From the NCBI GenBank assembly GCA_902560805.1, contig CACENW010000003.1:1-64000 (forward strand): a DNA stretch of 64,000 bases, written 5' to 3'. The position numbers and the translations under genes were made by a program. The stretch comes from an uncultured Pelagibacteraceae bacterium. GTDB taxonomy: Bacteria; Pseudomonadota; Alphaproteobacteria; Pelagibacterales; Pelagibacteraceae. The notes under the pieces are model-generated. The model was not told where the DNA came from, searched no databases, and saw nothing but the letters and a program-made list of their open reading frames with translations. Positions 43,659 to 53,210 of this stretch are shown in pieces. Every line of letters starts with the position of its first letter. The first letter of the stretch is position 1.

Positions 43659-44889
43659 TTAGGTATTTTAGCATTTCAATAGATGATTTTATTCCATCTT
43701 CATGAAAACCGTAACCAAAATAACTCCCACAAAAAAGTAAATCTTTTTTATTTTGTAAATTAGATAGTTCTAATTGAGCGTCTAATGCTTTTTGATCATA
43801 ATAAGGATGAGTAAATTTAACTATTTTAAGTATTTTACTCTCATCAATCTCAAAATAAGGATTAAGAGTTAAAAAAATATCCTGATCACATTTAAGGTTT
43901 TGCAAAAGATTTAACCAATAAGTAATAGAATTTTTTTTTAAATCTTTATCATTTATCGAAGAATTCCACGAAGACCACACCTTTTTATTTTTCGGCATCA
44001 CTCTTTTATCAGTATGAATATATGCAATATTTTCCTTATAATTAAAATTGGATAAAATTTTTGTCTCTTCGTGAGTAGGATTATCAATTAACTTTAAAGC
44101 TTCGTCAGCATGAGCTGCTATTACAACCTTGTCGTAATCAAAAAATTCACTTTCACCACCATAATATAAATCTAAACCTTTTGATTTTCTTATAATTTTT
44201 TTAATTTTGTAATTTTTAAAGTATTCACCACTTATCTTTGAAATTACTTTATTAACATAAGTCCTACTTCTATTGGTTACAGTATACCACTGAGGTCTAT
44301 TTTTTAATTTAAAGAGCCCGTGATTTTGAAAAAATTTTAAAAAGAATGTTATTGGCATCTTACTTGCTTCATAAGGTGGCATAGACCAAATTGCAGATAC
44401 CATCGGAATAATATGGTAATCGATAAAAGTTTTTGACAGTTTGTTTTTTTCCAAATATTCGCCTAAGGTTAACTTTTGATCTGTAACATTTATTTGATCA
44501 CTATTCTTATAAAATTTGATGATATCAAAAAACATTTTTAAAAAATTAATATTAATCAAATTAGATCTGTTAGAAAAAATTCCATTCAAACCTTTTCCAC
44601 AATATTCAAAGTTTGTATTTTCTACTGATACAGAAAAGGACATGTTGCTTTTTTCAATCTCAACATCATTTTCTTTAAAAAAATTAATTAAATTTGGATA
44701 GGTTTGAAAATTAAATACAATAAAACCAATATCTACAGATACCTTCTTCTCATCAAAAATTAAATCTATTGTATGAGAGTGACCACCAAAATGATCTTCT
44801 TTCTCGAAAAGATCTACATGATGTTTTTTTGATAAATGATAAGCAGCACTTAAGCCTGATATACCTGAACCAACTACGGCAATTTTCAT
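43651..44889 (-). CDS. FAD-dependent oxidoreductase (amine-oxidase fold) of the Cfa cluster
   Basis: 412-aa flavoprotein with the FAD-binding start MKIAVVGSGISGLSAAYHL and the second motif KVVIAAHADEALKLI near residue 225. It is in the NAD(P)-binding/protoporphyrinogen-oxidase-like group that accompanies Cfa and DUF1365. It probably oxidises or desaturates a fatty-acyl chain before methylation, as in related furan fatty acid pathways, though this is based on neighbourhood. It ends in the DUF1365 start and begins 6 bases after the gcvP stop. Confidence 0.82.
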   Translation of the reverse strand: MKIAVVGSGISGLSAAYHLSKKHHVDLFEKEDHFGGHSHTIDLIFDEKKVSVDIGFIVFNFQTYPNLINFFKENDVEIEKSNMSFSVSVENTNFEYCGKGLNGIFSNRSNLININFLKMFFDIIKFYKNSDQINVTDQKLTLGEYLEKNKLSKTFIDYHIIPMVSAIWSMPPYEASKMPITFFLKFFQNHGLFKLKNRPQWYTVTNRSRTYVNKVISKISGEYFKNYKIKKIIRKSKGLDLYYGGESEFFDYDKVVIAAHADEALKLIDNPTHEETKILSNFNYKENIAYIHTDKRVMPKNKKVWSSWNSSINDKDLKKNSITYWLNLLQNLKCDQDIFLTLNPYFEIDESKILKIVKFTHPYYDQKALDAQLELSNLQNKKDLLFCGSYFGYGFHEDGIKSSIEMLKYLND

Positions 44890-44895
44890 TAATAA

Positions 44896-47766
44896 TTATG
44901 CTGCGTCTTCTTTAAACTCATCAATACTTGGACAAGTACAAAATATATTCTTATCTCCATAAACATTGTCCACCCTTGCAACTGGAGGCCAAAATTTATT
45001 TGCTTTTAAGAATTTCGCTGGATATGCAGCTTGCTCTCTTGAATATTTATGAATCCATTCATCTGAGGCTAATTCTATATCAGTGTGTGGTGCATTTTTA
45101 ATAGGGTTATCTACTTTGTCAAACTTGCCAGACTTGACCATATCTATTTCCGCTTTAATGCTAATTAAAGTGTCACAAAATCTGTCCAGTTCAGATAAAC
45201 TCTCACTCTCTGTTGGCTCTATCATCATTGTTCCAGCAACCGGCCATGACATTGTTGGTGCATGAAATCCATAATCTATTAATCTTTTAGCTATATCTTC
45301 TTCTGAAATGCCTGTTTCACTTTTAATTGATCTGATATCAATTATACATTCATGAGCTACATTACCATTTGAACCTTTATAAAGAATTGGGTAATGGTCT
45401 TTTAATCTATTTGCTATATAATTTGCATTTAGGATTGCAATTTGGGTTGCAAGTTTTACGCCCTCAGATCCCATCATCTTAATATACATCCAAGAGATTG
45501 ATAAAATACTTGAGCTTCCCCAAGGAGCTGCTGAAACAGCACCTATTCCGCTTGCAGGTCCACAATCTTTTACAACTGGATGATTAGGCAGATAAACTTG
45601 TAAATGTCTTTTACATGCAATAGGTCCCATTCCAGGTCCTCCTCCACCATGTGGAATACAAAATGTTTTATGCAAGTTAATATGACAAACATCAGGACCA
45701 AAATTTCCTGGTTTTGCAACTCCAACAAGTGCATTTAGGTTTGCTCCATCCATATAAACCTGACCACCATGTTCATGAATTACTTCACATATATCTTTAA
45801 TTTTTTCTTCAAATACACCATGTGTTGATGGGTAAGTTACCATTAATGCACCAAGATTCTCAGAATGTAATTCTGCTTTTTTCTTTAAATCTTGAAAGTC
45901 AACATTTCCCTCTTTATCACAATCAACAACTACAACTTTCATTCCAACCATCTGTGCACTTGCTGGATTAGTTCCGTGTGCTGAGCTTGGAATTAAACAT
46001 ATATTTCTATTTTCATCCCCTCTATCTAAATGATATTTTCTTATTACCATTAACCCTGCATACTCACCTTGTGCTCCTGCATTTGGCTGAAGTGAAACAC
46101 CAGAAAAACCAGTAATAGATCTTAACCAATTTTTAAGATCTGTGAACATTTCTCTATATCCCTCCATCTGTTCGACAGGTACGAATGGATGGGGCTCAGC
46201 CAATTCTCTCCACGAAATAGGTATCATTTCTGCAGTAGCATTTAATTTCATAGTACATGAACCTAGAGCGATCATTGTTCTGTTAAGAGCTATATCTTTA
46301 TCCTCTAACTTTTTAAGATATCTAAGCATTTCTGTCTCTGAATGATATAAATTAAAAACAGGGTGTTCCAAATATTTTGAAGTTCTTAATAAATTTTTTG
46401 GTAGATTTGGCAAACTAACAGTAGGATCTTCTTTTTTAATTGACTCTGCAGCATTAAATATTTTTAGTAGCTGATTTACTCTGTAAACATTTTTTCTTTC
46501 ATCGAACGAAACAGACAGCATTTCTGAATTTACTTTTCTAATATTAACTTTTTGGTCTAAAGCATTTTTGAAAATCTGATCAGTCTTTTCTTTAGTAATA
46601 ATAGTTACAGTGTCAAAAAAATAATCTGAGTATAATTCATATCCAGATTGTTTTATTTTATCTGCAAAATTTTTTGCTAATTGAGATACTCTTTCAGAAA
46701 TACTTTTGATTCCATCTGGTCCGTGATAAATGGCATAAGCTGCTGAAACAATCGCTAGTAAGGCTTGAGCAGTACAAATATTGCTTGTAGCTTTGTCTCT
46801 TCTAATGTGTTGCTCTCTAGTTTGTAATGACAATCTATAAGCTTTGTTTCCATGCCTATCCACTGAAACTCCAACAATCCTACCTGGCATAGATCGTTTG
46901 TATTCATCTTTTGTTGCAAAAAAGGCTGCATGAGGTCCTCCATAACCCATTGGAATACCAAACCTTTGGGAGCTACCAACTGCAATATCAGCTCCAAGTT
47001 CTCTTGGTGTTTTTAGCATAGACAGCGCAAGAAGATCGCAAACCAAAATTGCTTTTCCGTTTTTTTTATGAATTTTACTTATAGCCTCACTAGGGTCTTT
47101 GATATCACCTAAAGTTCCCGGATATTGTAATACTCCACAAACAATGTCTTCTTTTAACTGCTCTAAAACTTTATCCTCATCTCCAACAAGGACTTTAAGA
47201 CCCATTGGCTCTGCTCTAGTTTGAATAACATCAATTGTTTGTTGATGGCAATTCTCTGAAACAAAAACTAAATTACTATCACTTTTATTAAGTCTATGAC
47301 TTAAGCCCATAGCTTCAGCAGCTGCTGTTCCTTCGTCAAGTAAAGACGCATTTGCTATATCCATTCCAGTAAAATCAACAATCATTTGCTGAAAATTTAA
47401 TAGCATCTCTAATCTACCTTGTGCTACTTCAGGCTGATAAGGTGTATATGATGTATACCATCCTGGATTTTCTAATATATTTCTTAAAATTACATATGGT
47501 GTGTAAGTTCCATAATAACCCATGCCTATAAAATTTGAGTAAATTTGGTTTTTTTTTGAAATTGCTTTTAATTTTCTTAAAGCTTCGTATTCTGAGTTTG
47601 GTTCACCAATATTTAATTCACCTTTAAACTGAATTTTTTCTGGGATGGTACTATTAATAAATTCATCTAATGACTTAAAGTTAAGATCTTTAAGCATTTT
47701 TTCTTGGTCCTTTTCTGATGGACCTATATGTCTTCTAATAAAATCCTTTTGTGAATTATGTAACAT
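44896..47766 (-). CDS. gcvP: Glycine dehydrogenase (decarboxylating), P protein
   Basis: 956-aa homologue of the single-chain P protein of the glycine cleavage system, a PLP enzyme that decarboxylates glycine and loads aminomethyl onto GcvH. The PLP Lys is in HINLHKTFCIPHGGGGPG near residue 705; the N-terminal half keeps the paired fold (YTPYQPEVAQGRLEML and SLLDEGTAAAEAM). Full length for the family. It starts on the last base of the gcvH stop and is the last gene of gcvT-H-P, controlled by the glycine riboswitch upstream of gcvT. Confidence 0.95.
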   Translation of the reverse strand: MLHNSQKDFIRRHIGPSEKDQEKMLKDLNFKSLDEFINSTIPEKIQFKGELNIGEPNSEYEALRKLKAISKKNQIYSNFIGMGYYGTYTPYVILRNILENPGWYTSYTPYQPEVAQGRLEMLLNFQQMIVDFTGMDIANASLLDEGTAAAEAMGLSHRLNKSDSNLVFVSENCHQQTIDVIQTRAEPMGLKVLVGDEDKVLEQLKEDIVCGVLQYPGTLGDIKDPSEAISKIHKKNGKAILVCDLLALSMLKTPRELGADIAVGSSQRFGIPMGYGGPHAAFFATKDEYKRSMPGRIVGVSVDRHGNKAYRLSLQTREQHIRRDKATSNICTAQALLAIVSAAYAIYHGPDGIKSISERVSQLAKNFADKIKQSGYELYSDYFFDTVTIITKEKTDQIFKNALDQKVNIRKVNSEMLSVSFDERKNVYRVNQLLKIFNAAESIKKEDPTVSLPNLPKNLLRTSKYLEHPVFNLYHSETEMLRYLKKLEDKDIALNRTMIALGSCTMKLNATAEMIPISWRELAEPHPFVPVEQMEGYREMFTDLKNWLRSITGFSGVSLQPNAGAQGEYAGLMVIRKYHLDRGDENRNICLIPSSAHGTNPASAQMVGMKVVVVDCDKEGNVDFQDLKKKAELHSENLGALMVTYPSTHGVFEEKIKDICEVIHEHGGQVYMDGANLNALVGVAKPGNFGPDVCHINLHKTFCIPHGGGGPGMGPIACKRHLQVYLPNHPVVKDCGPASGIGAVSAAPWGSSSILSISWMYIKMMGSEGVKLATQIAILNANYIANRLKDHYPILYKGSNGNVAHECIIDIRSIKSETGISEEDIAKRLIDYGFHAPTMSWPVAGTMMIEPTESESLSELDRFCDTLISIKAEIDMVKSGKFDKVDNPIKNAPHTDIELASDEWIHKYSREQAAYPAKFLKANKFWPPVARVDNVYGDKNIFCTCPSIDEFKEDAA

Positions 47767-48146
47767 TAGCTTGATGTCTCCTTTGCAAATTTATCGTATT
47801 CTTCTTTATTCATTAAAGTATTTAGCTCAGATGTGTCTTTAATTTTCAATTTAAAAAACCATGCGCTACCTTCAGGGTCCTCATTAATTTTGGCAGGATC
47901 ATCTACTATAGACTGGTTAGTGTCTACCACTTCACCACTTACTGGAGTATAAACATCACTAGCAGCTTTCGTAGACTCTACTACTCCTGCAGTACCATCT
48001 TTTTCAACATTAGACCCCTTTTCAGGAAGTTCTGCAAAAACTATGTCCCCAAGCATTTCTGTTGCATGTTTTGTAATTCCTATTGTGGCTACATCTCCCT
48101 CTAAAGTAATCCACTCATGTTCTTTTGAAAATTTTACTTCACTCAT
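47766..48146 (-). CDS. gcvH: Glycine cleavage system H protein
   Basis: 126-aa lipoyl-carrier protein that shuttles the aminomethyl group among the P, T and L proteins. The lipoylated residue is Lys60 in [18 protein letters not shown], and the beta-sheet start [16 protein letters not shown] is characteristic. Its start and stop overlap gcvT and gcvP by one base each, so the three genes are translationally coupled in T-H-P order. Normal length, nothing unusual. Confidence 0.95.
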   Translation of the reverse strand: MSEVKFSKEHEWITLEGDVATIGITKHATEMLGDIVFAELPEKGSNVEKDGTAGVVESTKAASDVYTPVSGEVVDTNQSIVDDPAKINEDPEGSAWFFKLKIKDTSELNTLMNKEEYDKFAKETSS

Positions 48147-49249
48147 TAATTTACTCCTTTCACATAATTTTTTTTATAAAATGGTAATGCACAAACATTT
48201 GCTGGATGTTTTTTACCTCTCACCTCAATCAAAATTTTAGTATCAACTTTTGAAAACTCTTTATTTACATAACCCATCGCTATAGGACCATTTACACTTG
48301 GTCCAAATGTGCCACTAGTTATCTCACCGATTTGTTTATCTGTATCATCAAATATTTTAGTTTTTTCTCTAGCAATCAATCTACCTTCGGGTTTAATCCC
48401 TACTCTTATTTGGCTTGCTCCATCTAGCATTTGTTTCATAATTTTTTTCGATCCGATAAAACCTCCATTTGATAATCTAGATTTTGAGATTGCCCATCTA
48501 AGGTTTGCTTCAACTGGTGTTTTATTTATATCTAATTCGTGACCATATAAGCACAATCCAGCCTCTAATCTCAAGGTATCTCTTGCCCCAAGTCCTATAA
48601 GTTGTGCTCCCTTTTCTATTAAATTCTCTACAAATTTTTCAGCATTTTCGTTAGATATTGAAATTTCAAATCCATCTTCCCCTGTATAACCTGATCTAGT
48701 GACAAATAATTTTTTGTTATCAGAATCAAACCAATTGCCTGTCATAAAATTTAATTGATCAACCCCATTTATGATTGAGTTTAAAATTTCAACAGACTTA
48801 GGTCCCTGTATTGCTATCAAAGATCTAGTGTTGTCTAAACTCATTTTAAATTTTGAACCTATTAGATTGGATAAAATCTCAAAATCTTTATCTTTACATG
48901 CAGCATTTAGTATAATTAAATATCCTTCATCTATTTTGGTAATGATTAAATCATCATAAATTCCAGCATCTTCATTCATTAAAAAACTATACTTAGAGCA
49001 GTTTTGTTTTAAATTTTTTAAATCTAATGGAAAAATTTTTTCTAATTCTTCTGTTAAACTTTTATCACCATATATAAATAACTGTCCCATGTGAGATACA
49101 TCAAATATTCCAGAGTGTGATCTTGTAAATTTGTGTTCTTCAATAATACCTTTGCTATACTGAATGGGCATTTCATAACCAGCGAATTCAACAAACTTAG
49201 CGTTGTTACTTTGGTGAAGTTTATTTAACGACGTTTTTTTTATTTCCAT
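48146..49249 (-). CDS. gcvT: Aminomethyltransferase (glycine cleavage T protein)
   Basis: 367-aa tetrahydrofolate-dependent enzyme that releases ammonia and makes 5,10-methylene-THF from the aminomethyl group on GcvH. Family motifs include [15 protein letters not shown] near residue 22, [11 protein letters not shown] near 49, and [13 protein letters not shown] near residue 230, plus the C-terminal barrel. The ATG at 49249 lies in AGAGTTAATATG, part of a potential 12-bp helix with the riboswitch (see the regulatory feature). First gene of the operon. Confidence 0.95.
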   Translation of the reverse strand: MEIKKTSLNKLHQSNNAKFVEFAGYEMPIQYSKGIIEEHKFTRSHSGIFDVSHMGQLFIYGDKSLTEELEKIFPLDLKNLKQNCSKYSFLMNEDAGIYDDLIITKIDEGYLIILNAACKDKDFEILSNLIGSKFKMSLDNTRSLIAIQGPKSVEILNSIINGVDQLNFMTGNWFDSDNKKLFVTRSGYTGEDGFEISISNENAEKFVENLIEKGAQLIGLGARDTLRLEAGLCLYGHELDINKTPVEANLRWAISKSRLSNGGFIGSKKIMKQMLDGASQIRVGIKPEGRLIAREKTKIFDDTDKQIGEITSGTFGPSVNGPIAMGYVNKEFSKVDTKILIEVRGKKHPANVCALPFYKKNYVKGVN

Positions 49250-49404
49250 ATTAACTCTTCTATGCCCCCTCTGTCTTGGTGCCTGAGAGATTTGCTCCTT
49301 CGGCGAGAATAATTCTCTTTCCAGAGTTAATATGTACGGTCCTTTTGCCTGAGAGTTTCCGGGGTGGTTGCTCCTTCGGCGCTACAAAAGTAGTCTCTCC
49401 CGTA
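49247..49404 (-). promoter_or_regulatory. Tandem glycine riboswitch with gcvT expression platform
   Basis: Two glycine aptamers in tandem on the minus strand: aptamer 1 at 49404-49335, closed by TACGG/CCGTA, and aptamer 2 at 49326-49269, closed by CTCTG/CAGAG. Both show the conserved GCCGAAGGAGCAA and CTCTCAGGCA cores. The strand CATATTAACTCT (49334-49323) is exactly complementary to AGAGTTAATATG (49258-49247), which contains the gcvT start codon; it also includes the P1 strand of aptamer 2, so the two pairings compete. Predicted effect: glycine frees the start and turns gcvTHP on. Glycine riboswitches are known in SAR11; this competing helix is read here from the sequence. Confidence 0.92.
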
Positions 49405-49442
49405 TATAAACTTATAGCACATTTAAAATGTTTATGTGAAAT

Positions 49443-50315
49443 TTATTTAGCTACCTTTTTGACAAGTAATGGAGACAAAAACTGTATAACTACTGCTGTT
49501 ATAACTACGGCTCCTCCAAAAAGCACTGTAAGTGGCGGGTTTTCGTTTGCAAACATCCATGCCCACAAAGGTCCTAAGACAGCTTCAGTTAACATAATTA
49601 TTCCAACAAATGCTGAGGGAGTTGATCTTGCTCCAATTGTTATAAGTATAAAACCAAGTCCAACTTGAAAAAATCCTGCAATAAAACCTAAAAAAATATC
49701 ATTTGTTGAAACAATAATACTTGGTGACATAAACAAACCTATTAATGTCGCAAAAATTCCAGCAACTAATTGTAAAGGTATCATGTCAACTTTAGGATAT
49801 TTTCTAACAATTAAAATTAAGATCGCAAACGATATTGGCATAATGAAAGCAACTAAATTTCCAGTCATTTGACCTGGTGTTATTGAAGTTCCCAACATTA
49901 AAATGATACCAACTACTGCTGTAATAATACAAGTTAATGTAAGTTTAGAAATTTTCTCTTTTAAAAAAATATAACCAAAAATTGCCAAAAATAATGCCTG
50001 AGTTTGTATAATAAAGTTTGCATTTGCTACTGTTGTTTCATACATAGCAAATACATAACTAGCAAATCCAATAGATAAAATTATTCCACCTATAAATCCT
50101 GGTATTCCAGATTCATAAATAGCGCTGAAAATTTTTCCCTTATATGTAAGGAATAAAAAAATTGTAATTACTCCAATAAAGAATAGTGATCTCCAAAATA
50201 ATATTTGCCAGAGTGTAGATCCATCAAAAGACTTAACTATTAAGCCTCCAAAACTTAACGCACATGCTCCTAAAAAGACTAAAAAAGGCCCCGGTATTTT
50301 TGATAAAAAAATCAT
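49443..50315 (-). CDS. EamA/DMT-family permease next to pxpBC
   Basis: 290-aa DMT-superfamily transporter with ten predicted helices and the EamA motifs (FLKEKISKLTLTCIITAVVG near residue 115; EAVLGPLWAWMFANENPP near 245). It starts one base into the pxpC stop, so it is in the pxpB-pxpC-permease operon and may move 5-oxoproline, glutamate or a similar amino acid. The neighbourhood is the only clue. It ends 39 bases upstream of the first aptamer of the gcvT riboswitch. Confidence 0.85.
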   Translation of the reverse strand: MIFLSKIPGPFLVFLGACALSFGGLIVKSFDGSTLWQILFWRSLFFIGVITIFLFLTYKGKIFSAIYESGIPGFIGGIILSIGFASYVFAMYETTVANANFIIQTQALFLAIFGYIFLKEKISKLTLTCIITAVVGIILMLGTSITPGQMTGNLVAFIMPISFAILILIVRKYPKVDMIPLQLVAGIFATLIGLFMSPSIIVSTNDIFLGFIAGFFQVGLGFILITIGARSTPSAFVGIIMLTEAVLGPLWAWMFANENPPLTVLFGGAVVITAVVIQFLSPLLVKKVAK

Positions 50316-51256
50316 TAAATTTGTAATAGTAAATTTTGGGTTTCCATTTCATATAATTTAAAAAGTGTTTGAGCATCAGATAACTCTATCTCTTTAAATT
50401 TGATTTTTGAACCAGGTGATATTTGTACTAATCGATCATAATCAACACTTGCAACAACACCAATTTTTGGATAGCCGCCAACAGTTCCATGATCTGAAAG
50501 CATAATAATTGGATTCCCATCAGCAGGTACCTGAATGACACCTTTAATTAATCCTTCTGATTTAATGTTGGTATTTACAATATTTTCGATTTTTGAGCCT
50601 TCTAAACGCATTCCCATTCTGTCCGAAAGTTTTGATACAGTAAATTCTTTTTCAAAAAATATCTTTTTTCCTTCTTCAGAAAAATAATCAAAGTTTGGTC
50701 CTTTTATTACTCTGATATTTTCAACTTTAGAATTAATATAATTGGTCTTTTTTTTAGTTTGGTCTGAATTAATATTTAAGATATTTATTTTTTGACCATT
50801 TTCTAATTTCTTTCCATCGTTTGATCCAATATTTGCTTTAGTATTTATTGAACAACTATTCCATTGTAATTTTAAATCTAATCCGCCACCAATTGCCAGA
50901 TATCCATATACTGATTTATTTGTTGAGATAAGATTAATTTGATCTCCACTTTCAATTTGATAACTTTCATAACAATTGCCATCAATTTCATTACCACTTT
51001 TAATAATTTTAAAAACTACATCACCAGTAACTGCTATATTTATTTTTTCACCAGTATATTTTAAATGTGGTCCTTGATATGCAAATTCTATAACTGGTGA
51101 ATTTAATTTATTGCCCGTTAACTTGTTAGCTAAACTATAATTTCTATTATCCATTGCTCCACTAAATGGGATACCTATGTGATACAAGTTACTTCTTCCT
51201 TGGTCTTGAAAAGTTGTGTTAACTCCAGCCCTAATAATTTCAAAATTATTTGTCAT
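50315..51256 (-). CDS. pxpC: 5-oxoprolinase subunit C
   Basis: About 313-aa subunit of the ATP-dependent 5-oxoprolinase PxpABC, which opens 5-oxoproline (pyroglutamate) to glutamate. Recognised by FQDQGRSNLYHIGIPFSGAMD near the N-terminus and by SDRMGMRLEGSKI near residue 207 (KipA/biotin-carboxyltransferase-like domain). The frame opens at 51277, but the ATG at 51256 (MTNNFEIIRAG) matches the family start and overlaps the pxpB end by only 11 bases. It follows pxpB as in most bacteria. Confidence 0.88.
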   Translation of the reverse strand: MTNNFEIIRAGVNTTFQDQGRSNLYHIGIPFSGAMDNRNYSLANKLTGNKLNSPVIEFAYQGPHLKYTGEKINIAVTGDVVFKIIKSGNEIDGNCYESYQIESGDQINLISTNKSVYGYLAIGGGLDLKLQWNSCSINTKANIGSNDGKKLENGQKINILNINSDQTKKKTNYINSKVENIRVIKGPNFDYFSEEGKKIFFEKEFTVSKLSDRMGMRLEGSKIENIVNTNIKSEGLIKGVIQVPADGNPIIMLSDHGTVGGYPKIGVVASVDYDRLVQISPGSKIKFKEIELSDAQTLFKLYEMETQNLLLQI

Positions 51257-51923
51257 TATAACTATTGTATTCTTCAATATTTATTGGTTTAAAAACAACT
51301 GTATCTCCTGGATTAATTACATTTGGCTCTACTTCTTTTGAATTATCAAAAATATCTAATGGTGTATTGCCAATTATGTTCCATCCACCAGGACTCTCAA
51401 ACGTATAAATATTTGCAAATTGTTCGGTTAGAGCAACTGACCCTTTTGGAACTTTTACTCTTGGTGTTTCTAATCTCGGTACCCTCATATTTTCATCCAG
51501 ATCTCCTAAAAATGGCATACCAGCAATAAATCCAGTCATGTAACAAAAATATTCTTTACTGAAAAAATTTTTTAAAATTTTATCTCTATTGATTTTTAAT
51601 TTTTCTTCTAATCTTTTTATATCAAGAGAAAATTGATCATCACAACAAACTGGAATTTCTATTTTAGTATTATTTTTATGTTGAGCCTCATTGATATTTA
51701 AATTTTCAATTAATTTTTTAACTTCTTTAAAGTTTGTTTTCCTAAGATCATAAGAAACAATTAATTTATTATAAGAAGGCGTAAGATTATTTATACTTTC
51801 AACGTTTTCTTTTTTTAAAGCTTTAAAATATTTTATTACTTCAGAGTTAACTGATTTATTTACCTCTGAACCAAAATCACAATAAACAGCTGCGTCACCA
51901 AGATTTGATATATTTTTTATCAT
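51246..51923 (-). CDS. pxpB: 5-oxoprolinase subunit B
   Basis: 225-aa KipI/PxpB subunit. Diagnostic sequences are GDAAVYCDFGS at the start, GFIAGMPFLGDLDENMRVPRLETPR-type sequence near residues 132-156, VPKGSVALTEQF and ESPGGWNIIGNTPL near 160-187. Together with PxpA and PxpC it converts 5-oxoproline, a spontaneous product of glutamine and glutathione breakdown, to glutamate. It is transcribed divergently from pxpA with 28 bases between the start codons, rather than in one operon with it, so the two halves of the complex may be controlled separately. Confidence 0.9.
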   Translation of the reverse strand: MIKNISNLGDAAVYCDFGSEVNKSVNSEVIKYFKALKKENVESINNLTPSYNKLIVSYDLRKTNFKEVKKLIENLNINEAQHKNNTKIEIPVCCDDQFSLDIKRLEEKLKINRDKILKNFFSKEYFCYMTGFIAGMPFLGDLDENMRVPRLETPRVKVPKGSVALTEQFANIYTFESPGGWNIIGNTPLDIFDNSKEVEPNVINPGDTVVFKPINIEEYNSYNDK

Positions 51924-51951
51924 GGCATGTTATACTTCAACAATTAGTACT

Positions 51952-52725
51952 ATGGAAATTAATATAAATTGCGATTTAGGTGAAAAATCAAAACACCATT
52001 CAAATAAATATGATCCAGATTTACTTGATATAGTTAATTCTGCTAACGTTGCATGCGGATTTCATGCTGGTGATGAAGAATCCATGAAACAAGTAGTTCA
52101 AATATCAAAAAAAAATGGTGTTAGTATTGGCGCCCATCCATCATTTAATGATCCTGAAAACTTTGGAAGACAAAGAATGGATCTTCCGCCTGATGAGATT
52201 AGAAAACTAATTATTGATCAATTTGAAATTTTACAAAAGATTGCTCTAGATTATGGAGAAAATGTTACTCACATAAAACCACATGGAGCATTAAACAATA
52301 TGGCATGTGAGGATATTGATCTAGCCACCACTATAGCAAAAGCAATAAATGAGATAAGTAAAGATTTAATCTATTTAGTTCCAACAGGTTCTAAAATGGA
52401 ACAAGCAGCTAAAAAATTAGATATGAAAATTGCATGTGAGATTTTTGCAGATAGAACCTATGAAGATGATGGAAATTTGGTTTCTAGACAAAAACCACAT
52501 GCATTAATTACTGATCCTGAAGAAGCTAAAAAACATGTATTAAGCATGGTAAAAAATCAGGCACTGAATTGTCACAGTGGAAAGCAAATACCTTGTGAAA
52601 TCGACTCTGTATGCATACATGGAGATAATGAGAGTTCACTTGCTACTGCAAGATCAATTAGAGAAAATTTAATTGAAAATGGACTTAATTTAAAACCTTT
52701 AAGTAAAATGGAGAAATTTTTATAA
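51952..52725 (+). CDS. pxpA: 5-oxoprolinase subunit A
   Basis: 257-aa LamB/YcsF-family subunit. It starts at MEININCDLGE (ATG at 51952; the frame stays open to 51922, but that would overlap pxpB) and contains VACGFHAGDEESMKQ, IGAHPSFNDPENFGR and VTHIKPHGALNN near residues 40, 62 and 100, typical of the family. It completes the PxpABC complex with the divergent pxpB and pxpC. The stop overlaps the TPR gene start by one base (TAATG). Confidence 0.92.
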   Translation: MEININCDLGEKSKHHSNKYDPDLLDIVNSANVACGFHAGDEESMKQVVQISKKNGVSIGAHPSFNDPENFGRQRMDLPPDEIRKLIIDQFEILQKIALDYGENVTHIKPHGALNNMACEDIDLATTIAKAINEISKDLIYLVPTGSKMEQAAKKLDMKIACEIFADRTYEDDGNLVSRQKPHALITDPEEAKKHVLSMVKNQALNCHSGKQIPCEIDSVCIHGDNESSLATARSIRENLIENGLNLKPLSKMEKFL

Positions 52726-53210
52726 TGATTAGAAAAACATTTATTACACTAATATTAATTTTATTTACAACAACTTCATTTGCAGCTGGATCAGATCCTA
52801 AACCAAAAAAAGTTAAATCAGATTATGATAAAGCAGTTGAATCAGTTAAATGGGCTAAAAAATATGAAAAAAAAGGTAAATTAGAAAAAGCTAAAAAGAG
52901 ATATCAAAAAGCTCAGAAGCTTCTTCTAAAATCAAATAAAGAAAAGCCTCTTCAAGCGGATACTTTAAATTATCTTGGTTTTACGACTAGAAAACTTGGA
53001 GATTTTGAAAATGGAGAAAAGTATTATCTTTTAGGTTTAGAAATTGATCCAAATCATGTGGGTATTAACGAATATTTGGGTGAACTATACGTGGTCACAA
53101 ATAGATTAGATTTAGCTAAAGAAAGACTAAAAATATTAGAAAGTTGTAATTGCGAAGAGTATACAGAGTTAAAAGAAATTATTGATGGAACAAAACAATC
53201 AAAATATTAA
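52725..53210 (+). CDS. Secreted TPR-repeat protein
   Basis: 161-aa protein with a signal peptide (about residues 1-20, ending TTSFAA) and TPR helices: LEKAKKRYQKAQKLLL, ADTLNYLGFTTRKLGDFENGEKYYLLGLEIDPN-type sequence (near 85-117) and VGINEYLGELYV. TPRs bind partner proteins; no partner is indicated. It is translationally coupled to pxpA, but a functional link to 5-oxoprolinase is not established. The stop shares the bases TTAA with the convergent TRAP permease. Confidence 0.8.
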   Translation: MIRKTFITLILILFTTTSFAAGSDPKPKKVKSDYDKAVESVKWAKKYEKKGKLEKAKKRYQKAQKLLLKSNKEKPLQADTLNYLGFTTRKLGDFENGEKYYLLGLEIDPNHVGINEYLGELYVVTNRLDLAKERLKILESCNCEEYTELKEIIDGTKQSKY

